Of a DNA stretch of 20,725 bases, positions 16,089-20,725 are shown one piece after another. The number at the start of each line of letters is the position of its first letter. The first letter of the stretch is position 1. The stretch is from CAVXAE01 sp044225565. GTDB taxonomy: Bacteria > Pseudomonadota > Gammaproteobacteria > Steroidobacterales > Steroidobacteraceae. The stretch is from NCBI GenBank assembly GCA_044225565.1, contig JBGAIL010000080.1:1-20725 (forward strand). The letters run 5' to 3'. A model generated the notes under the pieces. That model did not search any database and was not told the DNA's origin. It worked only from the letters and a program-made list of their open reading frames with translations. The translations under genes were made by a program, and so were the position numbers.

Positions 16089-16126
16089 GTGGAAAACATC
16101 GAAACGGATTGCCCCATGAAAGCCAT

Positions 16127-16187
16127 GATCGATCCGGGGTGCGCAAGGGGGACAGATCCTGTCCCCCGCCACGTCCGCCAAACGATC
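16127..16187. promoter_or_regulatory. Symmetric back-to-back ECF promoter candidate (module B)
   Basis: A 61-base dyad lies between the divergent sigma and receptor genes. On the + strand TGTCCCCC (16160-16167) is followed after 15 bases by CGATC (16183-16187), 46 bases before the GTG at 16234. On the - strand the same TGTCCCCC (16154-16147) is followed after 15 bases by CGATC (16131-16127), 38 bases before the ATG at 16088. Both halves are centred on 16157. Spacing and leader length match the two module A elements, and TGTCC is common to all four. This suggests that one sigma factor fires in both directions. Confidence 0.55.
16147..16167. repeat. Perfect 9-bp inverted repeat with 3-base loop
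   Basis: GGGGGACAG-ATC-CTGTCCCCC forms the centre of the divergent promoter region. As DNA it is a strong dyad for a dimeric regulator or two overlapping -35 boxes. As RNA it would be a stable hairpin but lacks a T-run. A REP-like dispersed repeat is an alternative; no second copy is seen in this window. Confidence 0.8.
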
Positions 16188-16233
16188 TAACCCTGCCGAG
16201 AGGCTCCTGTCACGCCTCCCGGGGGACATCACA

Positions 16234-18783
16234 GTGAGAACCGTCATCGCCCATCTCGTTTTCCTGGCCGGCGCCGCTTTCGGGACGGGAGGGGCGCTCG
16301 CCGGGACGCCGGCACAAGCGTCGGTCCAGTCCGTGCGGCTCGAGATTCCGGCGCAGCCGATCGAGTACGCCCTGTCGGCCTTTGCCGAGCAATCGGGGAT
16401 ACAGGTCGTCTTCTATACCGATGTCGCGCAGGGCCTGCAGGGGCCGAAGCTCTCCGGGACCTTCACACCTCGGGAGGCGCTCACGATGCTGCTCGAGGGG
16501 ACATCCCTGCGGGCGGAGTTCCTGAATGCGCACACCGTGGCGATCCGGGCGATCGACGAGGCTCAGAAGAAAGCTGCAGCGGCCACTGCCGCGCAGGGCA
16601 GCGACGCGGAGCTCAAACTGGCAAAAGCCGATCCGCCCTCCGATGCGCTGCCGCCCAAGGAGGCAGAGGCCTCACGGGAGGAGAGCCGGTCAGCCCTGGA
16701 GGAGGTGGTGGTCACTGCGCAGAAGCGCGAAGAGCGGCTGCGCGAGGTGCCGATCTCGATCAGTGCGGTGAGCGGCGCGCAGCTCGAGCGTCAGGGCGCC
16801 AGCCGCTTCTCGGACTATGCCGGCTATATTCCCGGCCTGTCCTATGCGACGAGCGGCATCCCGGGCGAAGGCGAGCTCAACTTGCGTGGCGTCACGACGG
16901 CGACCAGCCCCACCGCGTCGACGGCCATGTACATCGACGAAGTCCCGACCACGACGCACGGCACCTGGGGCGGCAGCGGTTACAGGCCGCTCGACCTGTT
17001 CCCCTATGATCTCGAGCGCGTGGAGGTGCTGCGCGGCCCGCAAGGCACGCTCTATGGCGACAGCACGATCGGCGGACTGATCAAATACGTGACTCGCCCC
17101 GCCGACCTGAGCACGTTTTCCAGCATGGTCGGCACGGAAGGTATCGCCGTCTCCGGTGGAGACGGCCTGGGCGGCGGCGTCCGCGCGATGGTCAACGCAC
17201 CACTCTCGCCGGGCGTGCTCGGCGTACGCGTCAGCGGCGTCTACCAGAAGAACCCGGGGTTCGTGACTAACGTCAGGACCGGCGACAAGGGAATCAACGA
17301 GACCGAGCAGCGCGGCCTGCGCATCGCCCTGCGCGCGACGCCGAGCGATGCGCTGTCGCTCGACGTACAGTGGCTGCACAGCGAGTTCGAGGCGGACGGG
17401 CGCGCCTATACCCGCCTGGCGCCGGGCACCAGGCAGCCCTTGTATGACGACTATGAATACGATGTCCTGCTGCCTGAGCCGACCTCGCAGGAGTTCGATC
17501 TGCTCTCCGCCACGGCCCGGTATGATTTCGGGCCCGTCCAGCTGACTTCCGTGTCCGGTTATTCCCGCTCCGAGCGCGACTTCACCGGCGACCAGAGCGC
17601 GCTCGTGCGCAACTGGATCGAATTGCTGACGGGCGGCGCCGTGACGGACGGCCATGGCCTCCTGTCGTATCCGACCACGAACAGGAAGCTCACCCAGGAA
17701 GTCCGGCTCGCCTCCGCGCAGGACCGGCAGCTCACCTGGATCGTCGGCGGCTACTACAGCTCCGAAGACACGCGCAGCGTTGGAAGGATCGTCCCCTATC
17801 TCGCCGACGGCACGATCTTCACCGACCTGCTCGAGCTTTCCAATGAGAGCGTCAAGGCGCGCTATACGGACCTGTCCGCCTTCGCCAATGCCACCTTCAG
17901 GATCACCGACGAGTGGGAGGTCTCGGGCGGCATCCGGCATTCCCGGATCACCGACGATTTCCATGATCGCCTGGTCGGAACGTTCCTGTCGGGAAGCCCG
18001 ACCGAGCCCTATTTCGACGATATCGACGCCGAGTACAAGGCGACGACCTGGTCGGCGGGCACGCGCTACATCGCCAGCGACGACTTCATGATGTTCGCCC
18101 GCGTGGCCACTGCCTTCCGCGCGGGCGGAATCAACTACACCTGGCCCGGCGCGCAGAAGAGTTACGATCCGGACCGCCTGACCAGCTACGAGGCGGGCAT
18201 GCGCGCCGACTTCCTGTCCGACCGGGCCGGCATCGATCTGACGGTCTATTACCTGGACTGGAAGGACTTGTTCATCATCGCCTACACGCCCGACGACTTC
18301 GGCTACCAGACGAATGGCGGGCGCGCGAACGGTCTCGGCACGGAGCTCACCGGCACGTTGAAGCCCACCCGAAGCCTGACGCTGACCGCGACGGCCGCCT
18401 ATTACGGATTGAAGATCCGCGACGATCTGCCGACGCTCGGCGCCGAATCGGGCGACCGCACGCCGACCAGCCCGACGTGGTCCGGCTCGGTGCTGGCGGA
18501 CTACAGCGTGCCGCTTTCGGGCGATTGGCATCTCAATCTGGGCGGCGGCGTCCGCTGGGTGAGCCACACCTACTCGCGCTTCGTCCATGATTCCGCAGCA
18601 GCGCGGCTGGGCGGCTATGCCGTGGCCGACCTGAACGCCGCGGTTTCCAACGATCGGTGGACGCTGCGCACTTATGTGCGCAACCTCACCAACGACGACA
18701 CCATAGTGGCCGATTCGCCACCAAACCGCGGCGTGCAGATGGTGCCGCGCACGGTGGGCCTCGCGCTCGATCTGAGATTTTGA
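16234..18783 (+). CDS. TonB-dependent receptor with N-terminal STN signalling domain (module B)
   Basis: The protein has 849 residues and starts at GTG 16234, with GGGGGA 7 bases upstream. Signal peptide ~1-23 (VIAHLVFLAGAAFGTGGALA). The STN domain is ~36-105 (LEIPAQPIEYALSAFAEQSG, ending NAHTVAIRAI). A linker rich in A, K, E and P follows (~108-153), then TonB box LEEVVVTAQKR at 155-165. The plug is ~168-290, with YIDEVPTTTHG, DLERVEVLRGPQGTLYG and STIGGLIKYVTRPADL. The barrel ends RTVGLALDLRF with the terminal Phe needed for Bam-mediated insertion. The sigma and FecR genes lie divergently upstream, and the serine hydrolase begins 1 base after its stop, so it is probably the ligand importer for that enzyme's substrate or product. 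Its plug motifs resemble those of the module A receptor, but the two are clearly diverged. Confidence 0.94.
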   Translation: MRTVIAHLVFLAGAAFGTGGALAGTPAQASVQSVRLEIPAQPIEYALSAFAEQSGIQVVFYTDVAQGLQGPKLSGTFTPREALTMLLEGTSLRAEFLNAHTVAIRAIDEAQKKAAAATAAQGSDAELKLAKADPPSDALPPKEAEASREESRSALEEVVVTAQKREERLREVPISISAVSGAQLERQGASRFSDYAGYIPGLSYATSGIPGEGELNLRGVTTATSPTASTAMYIDEVPTTTHGTWGGSGYRPLDLFPYDLERVEVLRGPQGTLYGDSTIGGLIKYVTRPADLSTFSSMVGTEGIAVSGGDGLGGGVRAMVNAPLSPGVLGVRVSGVYQKNPGFVTNVRTGDKGINETEQRGLRIALRATPSDALSLDVQWLHSEFEADGRAYTRLAPGTRQPLYDDYEYDVLLPEPTSQEFDLLSATARYDFGPVQLTSVSGYSRSERDFTGDQSALVRNWIELLTGGAVTDGHGLLSYPTTNRKLTQEVRLASAQDRQLTWIVGGYYSSEDTRSVGRIVPYLADGTIFTDLLELSNESVKARYTDLSAFANATFRITDEWEVSGGIRHSRITDDFHDRLVGTFLSGSPTEPYFDDIDAEYKATTWSAGTRYIASDDFMMFARVATAFRAGGINYTWPGAQKSYDPDRLTSYEAGMRADFLSDRAGIDLTVYYLDWKDLFIIAYTPDDFGYQTNGGRANGLGTELTGTLKPTRSLTLTATAAYYGLKIRDDLPTLGAESGDRTPTSPTWSGSVLADYSVPLSGDWHLNLGGGVRWVSHTYSRFVHDSAAARLGGYAVADLNAAVSNDRWTLRTYVRNLTNDDTIVADSPPNRGVQMVPRTVGLALDLRF

Positions 18784-18784
18784 G

Positions 18785-19972
18785 ATGCGCCGCATCGCAC
18801 TCCCTGCCGTGACACTGATCGCGGTGGTCGCCACCGCGGCGCAGATTCACGCCGCCGCACGCCCCCTCGCCGAGGTCGGCGCGACATCTTCTGCGACGGA
18901 CGATGCGACCATCGCCGCGGCGATCGAGCGGGTGGCGCAAGCCGCGGTGGCCGAGGGTGTGAGCCCCGGTTTGCAGGTCGCCGTACTCAAAAACGGCACG
19001 GCGGTTCTCGTGAAAGGCTATGGCCAGGCCGATCTGGAGCAACAGACTCCCGTCACCAACGACTCCGTGTTCCGCGTCGGCTCGGTCACCAAGCAGTTCA
19101 CCGCCGCGGCAATCGTGAGGCTGCAGGAGGAAGGCAGGCTTTCGGTCGAAGACAGGCTGGCGAAATATTTCCCGGACTTTCCGGGCGCGGGCGAGATCAC
19201 GCTCAGGCAGATGCTGCAGCACACCTCAGGCCTGCACAGTTTCACCGACGCTTCCTATCCGGCGGTCAAATACGCCCACCGTTCCACGGCCGAGATGATC
19301 GCCTACTTCGCGGCGATGCCTGCCGTGCGCGACTTCGAGCCGGGATCGAGCTGGCGTTACAGCAATACCGCTTATTTCATGCTGGGCGCGATCGTGGAGA
19401 AGGTCGAGGGCGAGCCTCTGGCGGCGGTTTTGAAGCGGCGCTTCTTCGTGCCGCTCGGCATGGCGCATACCGCGCTGGACGATGAGAGCGAGATCGTGCG
19501 CGGGCGGGCCGAGGGCTATACGCCCGACGGGCCGGGCAAGTTCCGCAACGCGGAGTTCATCTCCATGTCGATTCCGGGCGGCGCCGGCGCAATACGTTCG
19601 ACCGCAAGCGACCTTGCGCGATGGAACGCCGCGCTTTTCGGCGGAAAGGTGCTACGGCCGGCGAGCTTCGCCGCGATGACCGCGCCCGGCACGCTGGCGA
19701 ACGGGGAGACCACCGGTTCGATCATCCGGAAGAACCACGGCGTGGACAAGGAATACGGGTTCGGCCTGGAGACCTCGACTTTCGAGGGGTGTCGCAGGAT
19801 CGAGCACGGCGGTGGCATCGATGGCTTCTCCTCGAGCCTCACCGAGTTTCCGCAGGATCGGATCACGGTCGTGGTCCTCTCCAACACGATCGGCGAGGGC
19901 GTCGGCGCCGATCAGGTCGTGGAACGGATCGAACGGATCGCGCTGACCGGGGCGTCGTGCCGGACCGGATAG
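18785..19972 (+). CDS. Secreted serine hydrolase, class C beta-lactamase/esterase family
   Basis: The protein has 395 residues with a signal peptide (RRIALPAVTLIAVVATAAQI, cut near residue 24). The PF00144 active site is complete: SxxK is S100-V-T-K103 (FRVGSVTKQFTAAAI), the Tyr motif is Y192-S-N194, and the third motif is H341-G-G (EHGGGIDGF) in place of the KTG of true penicillinases. This pattern is usual for esterases and D-amino peptidases of the family rather than for resistance enzymes. LQHTSGL at 144-150 and EPGSSWRYSNTAYFMLG are family landmarks. It starts 1 base after the receptor stop with no clear Shine-Dalgarno, so translational coupling and shared control by the module B sigma factor are likely. 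It probably hydrolyses an ester or amide in a compound brought in by the receptor. Its last 61 bases overlap the antisense DUF488 gene. Confidence 0.9.
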   Translation: MRRIALPAVTLIAVVATAAQIHAAARPLAEVGATSSATDDATIAAAIERVAQAAVAEGVSPGLQVAVLKNGTAVLVKGYGQADLEQQTPVTNDSVFRVGSVTKQFTAAAIVRLQEEGRLSVEDRLAKYFPDFPGAGEITLRQMLQHTSGLHSFTDASYPAVKYAHRSTAEMIAYFAAMPAVRDFEPGSSWRYSNTAYFMLGAIVEKVEGEPLAAVLKRRFFVPLGMAHTALDDESEIVRGRAEGYTPDGPGKFRNAEFISMSIPGGAGAIRSTASDLARWNAALFGGKVLRPASFAAMTAPGTLANGETTGSIIRKNHGVDKEYGFGLETSTFEGCRRIEHGGGIDGFSSSLTEFPQDRITVVVLSNTIGEGVGADQVVERIERIALTGASCRTG

Positions 19973-20505
19973 ACCACGGGCCTTCCGGCCACGACGACCG
20001 CACCTTCGGTCAGGCGCGCCGGCTCCATCCGATGGCGGCCCATGATGTGGAACACCTCGGCCCCGCGGGCGATGAGGTGATCGGCAACGATGCGCCGATG
20101 GCATCTCCACCATACGGCTTCGGAGCACATGATCGCGCACCGCTCGCGCGCTCCCTGCTCGAGCAGGCGCTCGAGGCCGGCCCGAAATTCGGGTGAGAGC
20201 GCGTAGTCCGCGTAGTTGTGGAAGCTCTGATTGGTCCAGAAGCCATTGATGTCGGGCGGGACGGTGCGCACCCTGGCCCGACGGCCACCGAGCTCGGCGA
20301 TCCGTTCGTACGAGATGCCCGCGGTCTCGAGCGCTTCGGGAAGGGTGTCTTCGTTGAACTGCGGGTTGGCCCTCGACCCCGGTATTCTCCTGATGTCCGC
20401 GAGCAAACCGATCCCGGCTTCGCTCAGGAGCGCGATGAATCCCGCGAGGCTGCGGTTGGAATGGCCGATCGTGAAGAACGGCTGCTTGTCGCGGCGCCTT
20501 GGCAC
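19912..20505 (-). CDS. DUF488 family protein
   Basis: About 197 residues from a GTG at 20505. TIGHSNRSL at 12-20 opens the domain, DIRRIPGSRANPQFN at 37-51 follows, then C127-S-E...C135-H-R-R, the conserved Cys/His-rich motif (MCSEAVWWRCHRR), and IMGRHRMEPARLTEGA near 154-169. DUF488 proteins are widespread and of unproven function; the Cys-Glu and Cys-His-Arg residues hint at a metal or nucleic-acid related role. The start is unsure: the frame reaches a TTG at 20607 directly after a stop, but the extra 34 residues (arginine- and proline-rich) are not part of the domain, and neither start has a good Shine-Dalgarno. The 3' end overlaps the convergent serine hydrolase gene tail to tail by 61 bases; the overlap covers only its variable C-terminus. 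Confidence 0.8.
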   Translation of the reverse strand: MPRRRDKQPFFTIGHSNRSLAGFIALLSEAGIGLLADIRRIPGSRANPQFNEDTLPEALETAGISYERIAELGGRRARVRTVPPDINGFWTNQSFHNYADYALSPEFRAGLERLLEQGARERCAIMCSEAVWWRCHRRIVADHLIARGAEVFHIMGRHRMEPARLTEGAVVVAGRPVVYPVRHDAPVSAIRSIRSTT

Positions 20506-20551
20506 GGGCCAAGGGTGGACGATGCTTCGTGCCGGGGCAACCGGAATGCCT

Positions 20552-20725
20552 TCATCGCGACGGCTGCGTTCGCGTGGCTGCAGCAGTCCACGAGGTACGG
20601 ATATCAATCACCTCGACAGTCGTGTGCCCGGCGTTGCACGGGTACAGTCGGCGCAGACCGAGCCGCACGGTAGGCTCGCCGATGCGCCCGCGCGGCGATT
20701 CCAACGCATGCCCCTCGCGCCGGAA
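20552..20725 (-). CDS. Possible 3' end of an unrecognised gene running off the window
   Basis: A - strand frame is open from the window edge to a TGA at 20552-20554, about 57 codons. It contains GRIGEPTVRLGLRRLYPCN and TTVEVIDIRTSW, and most of its third codon positions are G or C, as in the real genes here. It would lie just upstream of the DUF488 gene on the same strand. I recognise no family, and the open stretch is short enough to be chance in GC-rich DNA. If it is not a gene, 20608-20725 holds nothing else I can name. Confidence 0.3.
   Translation of the reverse strand, partial: FRREGHALESPRGRIGEPTVRLGLRRLYPCNAGHTTVEVIDIRTSWTAAATRTQPSR

Noticed and set aside
16089..16247. N-terminal extension of the module B sigma factor up to 16247
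   Set aside because: It runs through the inverted repeat, overlaps the divergent receptor start and adds residues with no sigma-factor character.
16690..18834. Antisense open frame of 714 codons opposite the module B receptor
   Set aside because: Shadow of the sense gene; no domain and low-complexity composition.
16234..19972. Lasso-peptide or similar natural-product locus (receptor, FecI/FecR and hydrolase)
   Set aside because: No precursor peptide, maturation enzyme or ABC exporter is visible, and the hydrolase is a beta-lactamase-fold enzyme, not the prolyl-oligopeptidase type of lasso isopeptidases.

Overview
The window is about 20.7 kb of GC-rich DNA, densely packed with genes and with strong G/C bias at third codon positions. 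The gene set suggests a Gram-negative proteobacterium: three TonB-dependent receptors, two FecI/FecR pairs, a Tat-exported oxidoreductase and several periplasmic enzymes. The style of the receptors (an STN domain, then a TonB box reading VTAQKR) fits Steroidobacter-like Gammaproteobacteria, Caulobacterales or sphingomonads. The genus is an inference. I see no tRNA, rRNA, CRISPR array, transposase or phage gene.

Region 1 (1-7192, + strand) looks like a sugar or glycoside utilisation operon. It holds the 3' end of a xylulokinase-type FGGY kinase, then a 1398-residue secreted protein with FG-GAP repeats, a PVC-type dehydrogenase-like propeller, HEAT-like repeats and a C-terminal c-type haem domain. 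A TonB-dependent receptor and a 3-keto-disaccharide hydrolase (DUF1080) family protein follow. The last three genes are joined by two 4-base ATGA stop/start overlaps. A LacI-family-like palindrome covers the ribosome-binding site and start of the haem protein gene. The model I infer is outer-membrane import of a glycoside, periplasmic oxidation with electrons passed to the haem domain, and cleavage of the keto-glycoside.

Region 2 (7193-10218) holds a small membrane-anchored coiled-coil protein whose stalk is made of 11-residue repeats. Next come a divergent pair: a secreted tandem NTF2-like protein (- strand) and a Tat-exported NAD(P)-dependent epimerase-like protein (+ strand). A short palindrome lies between them.

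Region 3 (10219-19972) holds two complete cell-surface-signalling modules. Module A (+) is ECF sigma, FecR and an STN-containing receptor. Module B has ECF sigma and FecR on the - strand, divergent from an STN-containing receptor plus a class-C beta-lactamase-fold serine hydrolase on the + strand. The modules meet tail to tail with a 9-base gap. In module A almost the same 30-base element lies before both the sigma gene and the receptor gene. In module B one 61-base dyad between the divergent genes has a promoter-like TGTCC box and a downstream box at the same spacing in both directions. These four sites look like the promoters the two sigma factors recognise, and they are the most notable non-coding signal here.

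Region 4 (19912-20725, - strand) has a DUF488 protein whose 3' end overlaps the serine hydrolase gene by 61 bases, preceded by the possible 3' end of an unrecognised gene that runs off the window.
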